Assembly: GCA_045613125.1 (NCBI GenBank)
Contig: JAZLAM010000004.1
Coordinates: 1-37,185 of the forward strand
Source: JAFTYO01 sp045613125
GTDB taxonomy: Bacteria; Pseudomonadota; Alphaproteobacteria; RF32; CAG-239
Direction: 5' to 3'
Length of the DNA: 37,185 nucleotides
The notes beneath the pieces were generated by a model. The model searched no databases. It was given only the letters and a program-made list of their open reading frames with translations, and was not told the origin of the DNA. The position numbers and the translations under genes are program-made. Numbering within the stretch: position 1 is the first letter of the stretch; every line of letters begins with the position of its first letter. Shown here one piece after another: positions 8,830 to 16,656 of this stretch.

Positions 8830-9294
8830 ATGAAAAAATTTCGTAGAATGTTATACTTAAAAATAGCTCGTATGGGTAGAGGGTCTAACACACCTGTGCC
8901 AAGTATTATTAGTTACGGAACAAAGATTAAAGGAAATATTTTAGGTGGTGACGTTATTCATATTGACGGACGTTTAGAGGGTAATATTGTTTGCGAAGAG
9001 CTTATTATTGGTGTTAAAGGACAGGTAATAGGGCAGGTTAAAGCAAAAAGTTTGAGCCTATATGGTACTTTACAGGGAACAGCTGAAAGTGAAAGTATTT
9101 TTATAGCAGGAAGTGCTCACTTGACAGGTGATGCTCTTCATCATACGATAGCTATTGAGCCGGGAGCATATATAGAAGGAAGATGTATACGAGTTCAACG
9201 TACAGAAGGAAAAACTGAACCTAAAAAATTGGAAGCTGTTGCAAAAGTTAAGCCAAGTGATAATTTGGTTAAATCTGCAGCAAGCGATAAATGA
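8830..9294 (+). CDS. Bactofilin (polymer-forming cytoskeletal protein)
   Basis: 154 residues. The central part (about 25-115) shows the repetitive right-handed beta-helix of the bactofilin family: ISYGTKIKGNILGGDVIHIDGRL, then short glycine-punctuated rungs (GVKGQVIGQVKA, YGTLQGTAES, IFIAGSAHLTGDA) and GAYIEGRCI. Both ends are charged and disordered, as usual. An AAGGAG ribosome binding site stands 9 bases before the start; an internal ATG giving MGRGSNTPVP is possible but has no SD. The protein self-assembles without nucleotide into filaments, often membrane-bound, that place cell-wall enzymes. It follows the M23 peptidase by 12 bp and is 4 bp from smpB. Confidence 0.93.
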   Translation: MKKFRRMLYLKIARMGRGSNTPVPSIISYGTKIKGNILGGDVIHIDGRLEGNIVCEELIIGVKGQVIGQVKAKSLSLYGTLQGTAESESIFIAGSAHLTGDALHHTIAIEPGAYIEGRCIRVQRTEGKTEPKKLEAVAKVKPSDNLVKSAASDK

Positions 9295-9298
9295 GAAA

Positions 9299-9775
9299 AT
9301 GTCAAAAAAAAATAAAAATTCAAATTTTATAAGCACAGGGCAAGTAGCTCATAATCGTCGTGCTAACTTTGACTATTTTATTGAAGAACTTTTTGTTGCC
9401 GGTTTAGAACTAACCGGAACAGAGGTGAAGTCTTTACGTTTAGGTCACGCAAATATTAATGATGCGTTTGGTATTGAAAAAAACGGTGAGATTTATATTT
9501 CAAATATGTTCATAGCCGAATATGTAAATAAAGGATACGAAACTCATGCTGAAAAACGCTTAAGAAAACTTTTACTTAAAAAACGAGAAATTATTAAAAT
9601 TATTAATGAACTAAGCAGAAAAGGAGCTACATTGGTAGCTATTAAGTTGTTTTTTAATGAAAAAGGTAGAGCAAAACTTGAAGTTGGATTAGGGCGTGGT
9701 AAAAAAATATATGATAAACGTGAAACTATAAAAGAACGTGATTGGAAACGGGAAAAAGCCCGCTTGTTAGGGTAA
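9299..9775 (+). CDS. smpB: SsrA-binding protein SmpB
   Basis: 158 residues from the ATG at 9299; the frame is open further upstream, but that part overlaps the bactofilin gene. The fold-defining segments are present: VAHNRRANFDYFIEELFVAGLEL, TGTEVKSLRLGHANINDAF, the YETHAEKRLRKLLLKKREI helix, ATLVAIKLFFNEKGRAKLEVGLGRGKK, and the basic tail KRETIKERDWKREKARLLG. SmpB delivers tmRNA to stalled ribosomes for trans-translation. I do not see ssrA in this window. The length is the family norm. It ends the plus-strand group starting at ftsB. Confidence 0.96.
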   Translation: MSKKNKNSNFISTGQVAHNRRANFDYFIEELFVAGLELTGTEVKSLRLGHANINDAFGIEKNGEIYISNMFIAEYVNKGYETHAEKRLRKLLLKKREIIKIINELSRKGATLVAIKLFFNEKGRAKLEVGLGRGKKIYDKRETIKERDWKREKARLLG

Positions 9776-9862
9776 TTTACATAAGAGATATTTGTAGAGA
9801 AGACATCGTTTTAGTCTTACAAACATCAAAATGTAGACGATAAAATTTGATATTATAATAAT

Positions 9863-10300
9863 CTATTTTAAATGTTCAATCGGGCTATGTGCTGTTGCAA
9901 AGTCTTTTACCAAAAACGTTGTAACAGGAGCTATGCTATGTTTGGAAAAGATGATGCCGTGTCCCAAGCATAAACCAAGGTTGATATTAAGATCTGTGTT
10001 TTTAGAATTTAAATATTGAGCTTGCGATAATGGATCACAGCAGGGACCAGCCATATCATTACATACAGTTCTTCCATCTAAACCACTATCTTTACAATTT
10101 ATTGAATGCACTTCAAAACCGGCATTTTTTAGTATATTAATAAGCGTTTCAGCATATGGCTGAACAGTTTTGCAATTTGCAATACCTATTTTCTTAAAAT
10201 CACATTCTTTTGCAAAATTAATTAGCTCTTGCAAACGAGATTTATTGCGAGATTTAAAAGTATTGTACATAATTTTTGTATCTTCAGTATTATAAGTCAT
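9863..10300 (-). CDS. DUF1847-family cysteine-rich protein
   Basis: 145 residues of a family without a firm function, thought to bind metal because of its cysteines. The family-typical pieces are here: KKIGIANCKT (Cys43), a cluster CNDMAGPCCDPLSQAQYLN (Cys80, 87, 88), then LGLCLGHGIIFSKHSIAPVTTFLVKD (Cys111). Members I recall are longer at the N-terminus and begin with a CxxC-like element, absent here, so this may be a short subgroup. GAGG lies 8 bases before the ATG. The gene is downstream of rpoD on the same strand, but a terminator stands between, so it is probably expressed from its own weak promoter or by readthrough. Confidence 0.7.
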   Translation of the reverse strand: MTYNTEDTKIMYNTFKSRNKSRLQELINFAKECDFKKIGIANCKTVQPYAETLINILKNAGFEVHSINCKDSGLDGRTVCNDMAGPCCDPLSQAQYLNSKNTDLNINLGLCLGHGIIFSKHSIAPVTTFLVKDFATAHSPIEHLK

Positions 10301-10312
10301 TATTTTGCCTCT

Positions 10313-10337
10313 ACAAAATAAGCCCCGTAAAGGGGCC
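10313..10337 (-). terminator. Intrinsic terminator of rpoD
   Basis: On the minus strand, GCCCC and GGGGC arms (10322-10326 and 10332-10336) enclose a 5-base loop and are followed by TTATTTTG. It begins 6 bases after the rpoD stop codon. Confidence 0.75.
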
Positions 10338-10342
10338 TGAAA

Positions 10343-12430
10343 TTATTGATCCAAAAATGAGCGTAACCTTCTGGAGCGGCTTGGATGTTTAAGTTTTCTT
10401 AGAGCTTTTGCCTCAATCTGACGAATACGTTCTCTTGTTACGTTAAATTGTTGCCCCACTTCTTCCAATGTGTGATCTGTACTCATATCAATACCAAAAC
10501 GCATGCGTAAAACACGTTCTTCCCTAGGAGTAAGTGAAGATAAAATTTTACTACAGGTTTCTTTTAGGTTAGAATGAATTGCGCTATCAAGCGGTTGTAA
10601 AGCACTTTCGTCAGCAATAAAATCTCCCAAAGATGAATCTTCTTCATCACCGACAGGCGACTCTAAACTGACGGGTTCTTTAGCAATTTTCATAACTTTA
10701 CGAATTTTTTCTAAAGGCATTGATAAGCGTTTTGCTAACTCTTCCGGTACAGGTTCACGCCCCATTTCAGCCAACATCTGACGAGAAGTTCTTACAAGTT
10801 TATTAATTGTTTCAATCATATGCACCGGTATACGAATGGTTCTTGCCTGATCAGCGATAGAACGAGTTATAGCTTGTCTTATCCACCATGTGGCATACGT
10901 TGAAAATTTGTAACCTCTTCTGTATTCAAATTTATCAACGGCTTTCATTAAACCGATGTTTCCTTCTTGAATCAAATCTAAAAATTGCATACCACGATTA
11001 GTATATTTCTTAGCAATAGAAATAACTAAACGTAAGTTAGCTTCAATCATTTCTTTTTTTGCACGTTCAGATTCTCTTTCGCCACGTTTTATTGTATCAA
11101 CCATTTTACGATATTCGCTTATCGGCAGACCGCATTCTTGCGACATTTGAGCAATACCATCTCTCAATTCGATAATCTCTTTTCCGTAACGTTCAACAAA
11201 AATCTGCCAATGTTTGTCTTTAATTTTTGATATTTCATCGAGCCAACTTGGATCTAACTCTGATTTTTGATAGCTCGTTAAAAACTCTTCACGCTTGATT
11301 TTACAAGATGTAGCATAGCGTAAAAGCTTACCTTCCATACCCATAAGGCGCTTATTTAATTCATTAAGTTGTTCAACAAGTTGTTCAACTCTTAAAGAAT
11401 TAAGATGAATTGAACTCATTAATTCAACCAATTCTTTCTTAACTTTTAAATATTTCTTTTCAACATTAACAGCTACTTTTCTTCCGGACATAATAGCAGC
11501 CATACGTTGTGTTTGAATTTTTTTCAAATCATCATAGTAACCGGATATTTTCGTTAATATTTCTAAAACAGGTTCTAATAAAGCAGATTCCATCGTGGAA
11601 ATAGAAGTCGAGTTATGTCCCATAGAACCTTCATCATCAATATCATCAGATGATTTTCCCTCTTCTTCTCCATCTATATCAGAGTCTGTTTCCGATTCGC
11701 TACTGTCTATGTCATCCATATCGTCTATGTCTTCTTCATTTACAGTGTCTCCGAGTTCAATGTCTGTGGCTAAATCATCGTCAATTTCATCAAGGTTTTT
11801 CTCGGTTAATTCTTTCGTTACTTTATCTAAATCATCAACTTGAGTTTCTTCGTCGTCATATACCATTGCTTCAGTATCATCGCCATACATCATTTCAAGA
11901 TCAATGATATCGCGAAGTTGCATAGTACCGTTTACAAGTTCATCACGCCAAAGAGCAATTGCTTTCAAAGTCATCGGACTTTCGCATAAACCACTAATCA
12001 TAACGGTTTTGCCGGCCTCAATGCGTTTTGCAATGGCAATTTCTCCTTCTCTGGATAGAAGCTCAACTGTTCCCATTTCTTTTAAATACATTCTGACAGG
12101 ATCATCGGATCGGCCTAACTCTTTTTCATCAAAGTTGCCACTTTCATCGGCATATTCGCCTTCTTCATCATTGAGATCATTTTCATATCCGTCAGCTTCT
12201 GATTCAGAAATAATGCTTATCCCCATATCAGAAATGCTTGACATAATGTCTTCAATTTGTTCTGAAGATTCTTTTTCCGGCGGAAGAGCTTTGTTTAAAT
12301 CTTCAACGGTAATATAACCACGCTCTTTTCCTTTTTCTATGAGATTTTTAACTGCGCTTGAAAGCGAGTCAATCAATGGGGAATCTAGATTTGTTCCCGC
12401 AGTTAAGTCATGATTTTGTTTTTCAGACAT
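10343..12430 (-). CDS. rpoD: Primary sigma factor RpoD (sigma-70)
   Basis: 695 residues from the ATG at 12430, chosen because AGGA lies 5 bases upstream; the frame extends to a TTG at 12466 without support. Region 1.1 is near 25-55, region 1.2 is DDPVRMYLKEMGTVELLSREGE, then a long acidic non-conserved insert (about 190-275). The core follows: region 2 (NLRLVISIAKKYTNRGMQFLDLIQEGNIGL, then YKFSTYATWWIRQAITR, which melts and reads the -10), region 3 (RIPVHMIETINKL) and region 4 (LTPREERVLRMRFGI, then TLEEVGQQFNVTRERIRQIEAKALRKL, the -35 reader). This is the housekeeping factor, matching the TTGACA/TATAAT promoters seen nearby. The insert is unusually rich in Asp, Glu and Ser. Confidence 0.97.
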   Translation of the reverse strand: MSEKQNHDLTAGTNLDSPLIDSLSSAVKNLIEKGKERGYITVEDLNKALPPEKESSEQIEDIMSSISDMGISIISESEADGYENDLNDEEGEYADESGNFDEKELGRSDDPVRMYLKEMGTVELLSREGEIAIAKRIEAGKTVMISGLCESPMTLKAIALWRDELVNGTMQLRDIIDLEMMYGDDTEAMVYDDEETQVDDLDKVTKELTEKNLDEIDDDLATDIELGDTVNEEDIDDMDDIDSSESETDSDIDGEEEGKSSDDIDDEGSMGHNSTSISTMESALLEPVLEILTKISGYYDDLKKIQTQRMAAIMSGRKVAVNVEKKYLKVKKELVELMSSIHLNSLRVEQLVEQLNELNKRLMGMEGKLLRYATSCKIKREEFLTSYQKSELDPSWLDEISKIKDKHWQIFVERYGKEIIELRDGIAQMSQECGLPISEYRKMVDTIKRGERESERAKKEMIEANLRLVISIAKKYTNRGMQFLDLIQEGNIGLMKAVDKFEYRRGYKFSTYATWWIRQAITRSIADQARTIRIPVHMIETINKLVRTSRQMLAEMGREPVPEELAKRLSMPLEKIRKVMKIAKEPVSLESPVGDEEDSSLGDFIADESALQPLDSAIHSNLKETCSKILSSLTPREERVLRMRFGIDMSTDHTLEEVGQQFNVTRERIRQIEAKALRKLKHPSRSRRLRSFLDQ

Positions 12431-12629
12431 GTCGTTCCTTAAAATCTTAAAAAGGTTTCTTCTCAAAACCTAAAAATTGCTAGCACATATCTTTTAATTA
12501 TTATTAAATAAAAAGTCAAGGTGTTACACACAAAAAAACTAAAAATTAAATCATAATATTGTTTTTTTGTAAAAAAAAGTTGTATTGTGGTAGATATGCA
12601 AAAAGTTCTTGCATTGTAAATATTTTATT

Positions 12630-12650
12630 TTATCTTGTCATAAGATAAAT
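12630..12650. repeat. Inverted repeat in the gltX leader
   Basis: Arms TTTATCTT and AAGATAAA (8 bp, perfect) around GTCAT, followed directly by TTTTTT and then the gltX ribosome binding site. It could be an operator or an AT-rich leader hairpin with a T run. No function is shown. Confidence 0.45.
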
Positions 12651-12663
12651 TTTTTGTGAGGAA

Positions 12664-14094
12664 ATGATGAAAATAAGAACAAGATTTGCCCCAAGTCCTA
12701 CCGGTTATATGCATATCGGTAACTTAAGAACAGCTTTGTACGAATATTTAATTGCAAAAGCAAACGGTGGTGATTTTATTTTAAGAATCGAAGATACTGA
12801 CCAAAAACGTTATGTTGATGGTGCAACAGATATTATATACTCAACTTTGAAATTGGTCGGGATGAATTGGGATGAAGGGCCGGATATTGGCGGAAACTTC
12901 GGACCATATGTACAGTCTGAACGTAAACCGTTATATGCTCAATATGCTCATAAATTGGTTGAACTTGGTGGAGCTCACTATTGTTTTTGTTCGGCAGATG
13001 AGGCTGAGGAACAAAAAGATGATCAAACAAACACAAAATTTGATGATCCGTGTAAGAAACTTTCTTTGGAAGAAGCTAAAAAGCGTATTGCCAACGGTGA
13101 ACCTTATGTGATTCGTCAAACTATCAATAAAAAAGGAACTTCTATCTTCAAAGATGTTGTTTATGGCGAAATTGAAATCGATTATGACGAATTAGATGAA
13201 GGTGTTTTGTTAAAATCAGATGGCTTCCCCACATATAACTTTGCAAATGTGGTTGATGACCATTTGATGGAAATTACACATGTGGTACGTGGAAACGAAT
13301 ATATTTCTTCAACCCCAAAATATAATCTGATTTATGAAGATTTTGGATGGACACCTCCCGTATATGTTCATGTCCCACAAGTTATGAAAGATGCTCAACA
13401 TAAATTGAGTAAGAGAAACGGTGATGCTTCTTTCCAAGATTTGGTTGCAAAAGGATATTTGCCAGATGCAATTTTAAATTACATTGCCCTTTTAGGGTGG
13501 AATCCGGGAACCGATCAGGAAATATTTTCTCTTGATGAATTAAAAGAGGTATTTACTGCAGAAAGATTAAATAAATCTCCGGCAATTTTTGATGTTACAA
13601 AACTTACATGGATGAACGGTTGTTATATTCGTAACTTGTCTCAAGCCGATTTTCATGATTTAGCAATGCCATATTATAAAAAATGCTTAACTCGAGATGT
13701 AAATTTGGAATTTTTAAGTTCCGTATTGCAAAAACGAGTTGAAACATTGGCTGAAATTTGTCCTCAAATTGATTTTGTTGAAAATGTGGCTGAATATGAT
13801 ATTTCATTGTATCAAAATAAAAAAATGAAAACAGATGAACAAATTGCAAAATCATCTCTTGCATTAGCTTTAGAGACTTTGGAAAATACAGATGTATGGA
13901 CAAATGAAAATCTGTTTGATGTTTTAAAAGCAGTAGCTGAAAATAATGGCCTTAAAAACGGACAAATTTTATATCCGGTGCGAATTGCTTTATCCGGAAA
14001 AGAAACTACGCCCGGAGGAGCAACAGAATTGGCAGTAGTCTTAGGTAAGCAAGAAACATTAAGCCGAATACGAAATGCTATTGAAAAGCTTTAA
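12664..14094 (+). CDS. gltX: Glutamyl-tRNA synthetase
   Basis: 476-residue class Ib synthetase that charges tRNA-Glu, and possibly tRNA-Gln if the organism uses the amidotransferase route usual in alphaproteobacteria (inference). The HIGH-type motif is FAPSPTGYMHIGNLRTAL (about 8-25), the KMSKS-type motif is KLSKRNGD (about 243-250). A zinc-type cysteine set (CFC near 107-109 and a later DPCKKL) is present. The C-terminal anticodon-binding helical region ends with ARIRNAIEKL-like sequence. Two adjacent ATGs exist; the second (12667) has the better spacing from GAGG. It is a single-gene unit closed by a terminator. Confidence 0.97.
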   Translation: MMKIRTRFAPSPTGYMHIGNLRTALYEYLIAKANGGDFILRIEDTDQKRYVDGATDIIYSTLKLVGMNWDEGPDIGGNFGPYVQSERKPLYAQYAHKLVELGGAHYCFCSADEAEEQKDDQTNTKFDDPCKKLSLEEAKKRIANGEPYVIRQTINKKGTSIFKDVVYGEIEIDYDELDEGVLLKSDGFPTYNFANVVDDHLMEITHVVRGNEYISSTPKYNLIYEDFGWTPPVYVHVPQVMKDAQHKLSKRNGDASFQDLVAKGYLPDAILNYIALLGWNPGTDQEIFSLDELKEVFTAERLNKSPAIFDVTKLTWMNGCYIRNLSQADFHDLAMPYYKKCLTRDVNLEFLSSVLQKRVETLAEICPQIDFVENVAEYDISLYQNKKMKTDEQIAKSSLALALETLENTDVWTNENLFDVLKAVAENNGLKNGQILYPVRIALSGKETTPGGATELAVVLGKQETLSRIRNAIEKL

Positions 14095-14096
14095 GC

Positions 14097-14124
14097 CAAA
14101 AAACTCCCGTTATGGGAGTTTTTT
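14097..14124 (+). terminator. Intrinsic terminator of gltX
   Basis: Arms ACTCCC and GGGAGT around GTTAT, with an A run before and six T after. Its T run ends one base before the -35 of the next gene's promoter. Confidence 0.9.
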
Positions 14125-14125
14125 G

Positions 14126-14154
14126 TTGACAGAATTTTTTTAAAGTGTTATATT
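14126..14154 (+). promoter_or_regulatory. Consensus sigma-70 promoter of the 14202 gene
   Basis: TTGACA (14126-14131), 17-base spacer, TATATT (14149-14154). A start of transcription near 14161 leaves a leader of about 40 bases. Confidence 0.8.
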
Positions 14155-14201
14155 CGCCTCACATATCACTTATTAAGTTTAACTATTAAATTTTTAATCT
14201 T

Positions 14202-14639
14202 ATGAACGCTACTATTGTAAAACGTAGAGAAATCAGATTGAATCTGATGTATCCGGGATGTTTTATGCCTGAAACTGAATCTTTTGTTGTAAAAAGCGTG
14301 AAAGAAGGTATTGAAAAAGCAAAAACAATGTTCAAAGAACGTCGTTTTTACGGTTTCTATTTTACTTCTGAAAATTACATCGTATACAATAACAAACGTT
14401 ATTGGCAAGAAGATGATGATACTCAAAAAAACAAAAGAAATCCAAAGGAGTATTTGGTTGCAAAAAAGGTTCTTAATTATGAAGAAGTAGCCAAATTGGG
14501 TGAAAATGTACTCCTTTCCAATATGAAGAACCTTGGTTGGAAGTATGTTGTTAAGACCGTGTTGGGTAATTATCAGCCTTATAATAAACGCGTGGTTCTT
14601 TTGGATGATAATTTCAACCCAATGCAACTTCCGGATTAA
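14202..14639 (+). CDS. Hypothetical protein, orphan cassette gene
   Basis: 145 residues of unknown function, no signal peptide or membrane segment. It is rich in aromatic and basic residues (ERRFYGFYFTSENYIVYNNKRYWQEDDD) and has a predicted alpha/beta mix. I recognise no family. The plus strand was chosen over an overlapping minus-strand frame because a consensus promoter precedes it and an intrinsic terminator follows it, both in plus orientation. There is no SD; the bases before the ATG are A/T-rich (TTAAATTTTTAATCTT reversed in feel from SD-led neighbours). That leader style and the self-contained unit suggest an acquired gene. Confidence 0.7.
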   Translation: MNATIVKRREIRLNLMYPGCFMPETESFVVKSVKEGIEKAKTMFKERRFYGFYFTSENYIVYNNKRYWQEDDDTQKNKRNPKEYLVAKKVLNYEEVAKLGENVLLSNMKNLGWKYVVKTVLGNYQPYNKRVVLLDDNFNPMQLPD

Positions 14640-14656
14640 ATTGATTGAAAAAATGG

Positions 14657-14691
14657 AAAAAAAAGCGAGAGGTAAAACTTCTCGCTTTTTT
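14657..14691 (+). terminator. Intrinsic terminator of the 14202 gene
   Basis: Arms GCGAGA and TCTCGC around a 9-base loop, flanked by A and T runs. It overlaps an upstream extension of the following reading frame, which is one reason to start that gene at 14744. Confidence 0.88.
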
Positions 14692-14693
14692 AT

Positions 14694-14722
14694 TTGACGT
14701 TCTGTATAAAATATATTACTAT
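14694..14722 (+). promoter_or_regulatory. Sigma-70 promoter of the 14744 gene
   Basis: TTGACG (14694-14699), 17-base spacer, TACTAT (14717-14722); an overlapping TATAAT at 14720-14725 is at 20-base spacing. The -35 begins three bases after the preceding terminator's T run. Confidence 0.68.
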
Positions 14723-14743
14723 AATCAAAGAATTGGAGGAAAT

Positions 14744-15484
14744 ATGACGCTTATTGATACATACATATCGCGCATATCACAAAAAGAGCATGCTGATAGA
14801 CAAGGTAGTACTCACCATTGTTATTTTTTTGATGATTATGCATTACTGAAAGGTGCTTTTTACGAGTCTGATATAAAATTTGTAATTGAAAAGTCAAAGG
14901 AATTAAACTCAAAGGGAGTTGCTGTAGTTCCTACGCTTGAATATAAAAAAGTTAGGGATATTCCTAATTCATTCTTTTTAGGTTATGTGTTACAACAAAA
15001 AGCAGAGGGCGAAGAGCTTTACAAAACATATTTTTCTAAGCAATCCGCCAATGAATATTATGCCAAAATAAAAGAGTTAGCTGATAAACCACAGAAATTT
15101 TTTGATAAATTTGCATCAGATTGGATGGCAATATGTAAAAGCGGTTTACAAATAGATCCTTCTAAATCTTCTAACTTTTTTTATACACCGGAAGGAATTT
15201 CTTTTATAGATTTATGCAAGGCAAACAAGCCAAAGCATCAAGAATATGCATTTGGCGAAGCTGCGATAGTTTTATTTAATGGCGGGTCATATTATCATTT
15301 TACCAAACATGATCAACATAAGGCTATACTGAATAAATTAGTTCATGCTTTTGCACAACAAGGAGAAAGCATGGAAAAAATGAAAATGATTGCACAACGT
15401 CATTTCCCTGATATTGCCGATAATGTGTTTACCACAATTAAAAGTATGAATTATGTTACAAAAAACACAAAAGAGCGAGAATAA
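14744..15484 (+). CDS. Hypothetical protein with faint kinase-like signature
   Basis: 246 residues from the ATG at 14744, which has GGAGGA three bases upstream. I do not recognise a named family. Some segments look like a very divergent protein-kinase/APH fold: a YALLKG strand with Lys36 where the ATP-contacting lysine would be, a following helix (ESDIKFVIEKSKEL), a hinge-like GYVLQQKAEGEELY at 80-93, then IDPSKSSNFFYTPEGISFIDLC (138-157 region) recalling the catalytic Asp...Asn loop and the metal-binding Asp of a DFG/IDF motif. The usual histidine before the catalytic Asp is absent and the Asp-Asn spacing is six instead of five, so activity is doubtful. It is a single gene between two terminators. 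Confidence 0.6.
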   Translation: MTLIDTYISRISQKEHADRQGSTHHCYFFDDYALLKGAFYESDIKFVIEKSKELNSKGVAVVPTLEYKKVRDIPNSFFLGYVLQQKAEGEELYKTYFSKQSANEYYAKIKELADKPQKFFDKFASDWMAICKSGLQIDPSKSSNFFYTPEGISFIDLCKANKPKHQEYAFGEAAIVLFNGGSYYHFTKHDQHKAILNKLVHAFAQQGESMEKMKMIAQRHFPDIADNVFTTIKSMNYVTKNTKERE

Positions 15485-15497
15485 GAATCGCTCTTTT
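15469..15497 (+). terminator. Terminator overlapping the 14744 gene stop codon
   Basis: Ten-base perfect arms AAAAGAGCGA and TCGCTCTTTT, with the TAA in the loop. It lies between convergent genes and its A/T symmetry would let it serve both. Confidence 0.78.
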
Positions 15498-15531
15498 GTA
15501 ATACGGGAATGTAATTACAATAACATAATAA

Positions 15532-16455
15532 TTAAAAGGACATATATTCTTTTAGTTTTTCGGCACTGGATTTTAATAAGATGTGTTCTTCCGGAGTGAG
15601 CTTAGGATAAATAACTTTTTCGATACCGTTTTTATTGATAATTGACGGAAGAGACAAACAAACATTGTTTACACCTTCTATTTCTTCGTGGAGTGAAGAT
15701 ACTGTTAAAATTGCATTTTCATTTGTGCTGATAGCTTGACATATTCTGCTTAATCCACCTGCAATTCCGTAAAATGTTGCGCCTTTACCTTCAATGATTT
15801 TATATGCAGCATTTCTGACATTATCGTCAATATATGCTTTTACTTCCCAGTCAAATTCTCGATTTAATTCTTTACTGAGAGTTTCTAAAGGCATAGTGCC
15901 GGCATCGGCATTTGACCATACAAGCACCTCACTGTCGCCATGTTCTCCCAAAACGTTGGCGTGGATAGATTTTGAAGAAACGCCCATGTGTTCGCCAAGT
16001 AAGGTTCTAAAACGAGACGTATCAAGAATTGTCCCGCTTCCGAAAACTTTATGAGTCGGTAAACCTGATATTTTTAATGAATAATAAGTCATAATATCAA
16101 CCGGATTAGATGCAACTAAAATTATGGTTTCCGGTGCATAATGTACAATTTGGCAGATGATAGATTTTAAAATTTCAACATTTCTTTCCATAAGAGCAAT
16201 ACGTGTTTCACCATTTTTTTGATTTGCTCCGGCTGAAATAATTACGACATCTGCACAGGTTAAATCGCTATATGTACCGGCCCTGACAACACTTGCATAT
16301 GCAAAAGTTGTGGCATGAGATATATCTATGGCTTCGGCAATTGCTTTTTTTTCATTACTGTCAATTAATATAATTTCTCTTGCTATTCCTCTTAATACCA
16401 AGGCAAAAGCTGTGGCACTTCCGACATTTCCGGCTCCGATAATTCCGATTTTCAT
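15532..16455 (-). CDS. ldh: L-lactate dehydrogenase
   Basis: 307-residue NAD-dependent enzyme interconverting pyruvate and L-lactate. The N-terminal Rossmann motif is GIIGAGNVGSA (4-14). The specificity loop reads AGANQKNGETR: Gln79 at the position where malate dehydrogenases have Arg, which favours lactate. Substrate-binding Arg85, the Asp145/Arg148 pair in LDTSRFR, and catalytic His172 in GEHGDSEV are present. An AAGGAG site precedes the start by 5 bases. It stands alone on the minus strand, converging with the 14744 gene. It implies lactate production or NAD recycling under low oxygen. Confidence 0.92.
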   Translation of the reverse strand: MKIGIIGAGNVGSATAFALVLRGIAREIILIDSNEKKAIAEAIDISHATTFAYASVVRAGTYSDLTCADVVIISAGANQKNGETRIALMERNVEILKSIICQIVHYAPETIILVASNPVDIMTYYSLKISGLPTHKVFGSGTILDTSRFRTLLGEHMGVSSKSIHANVLGEHGDSEVLVWSNADAGTMPLETLSKELNREFDWEVKAYIDDNVRNAAYKIIEGKGATFYGIAGGLSRICQAISTNENAILTVSSLHEEIEGVNNVCLSLPSIINKNGIEKVIYPKLTPEEHILLKSSAEKLKEYMSF

Positions 16456-16618
16456 ATCAACTCCTTTTGGTTAATTTTGTTGTTATGTATTATTGAAAAT
16501 AAAAAAAACAAGGGTTTTATGCACTATTTATGACAATTTGTTTCAATGTTAAATATATAAATATCAATAAGTTAGTCTGGAATATGTAATTTTTTTGCAG
16601 GTAAAATGAAAAAAAAGC

Positions 16619-16647
16619 TTGTCAAATGATATAAATGTGTGCTAACA
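16619..16647 (+). promoter_or_regulatory. Putative promoter of acpP
   Basis: TTGTCA (16619-16624), 17 bases, CTAACA (16642-16647). The -10 is poor. The inferred start of transcription falls at the inverted repeat 16657-16673. Confidence 0.4.
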
Positions 16648-16656
16648 ACTCAATCA

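Noticed and set aside
9785..9835. Imperfect hairpin between smpB and the DUF1847 gene
   Set aside because: Short arms with a bulge and no T run; too weak to call a terminator, though the genes converge here.
11595..12317. Plus-strand serine-rich reading frames opposite rpoD
   Set aside because: They are the antisense of the Asp/Glu-rich sigma insert; Ser-rich low-complexity sequence arises automatically and there is no ribosome binding site.
14166..14627. Minus-strand 153-codon frame opposite the 14202 gene
   Set aside because: The promoter and both terminators point along the plus strand, and the minus product is Phe/His-rich with no start support.
14645..14743. N-terminal extension of the 14744 gene
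   Set aside because: It would start in the previous gene's terminator and before the promoter; the GGAGGA site fits the ATG at 14744.
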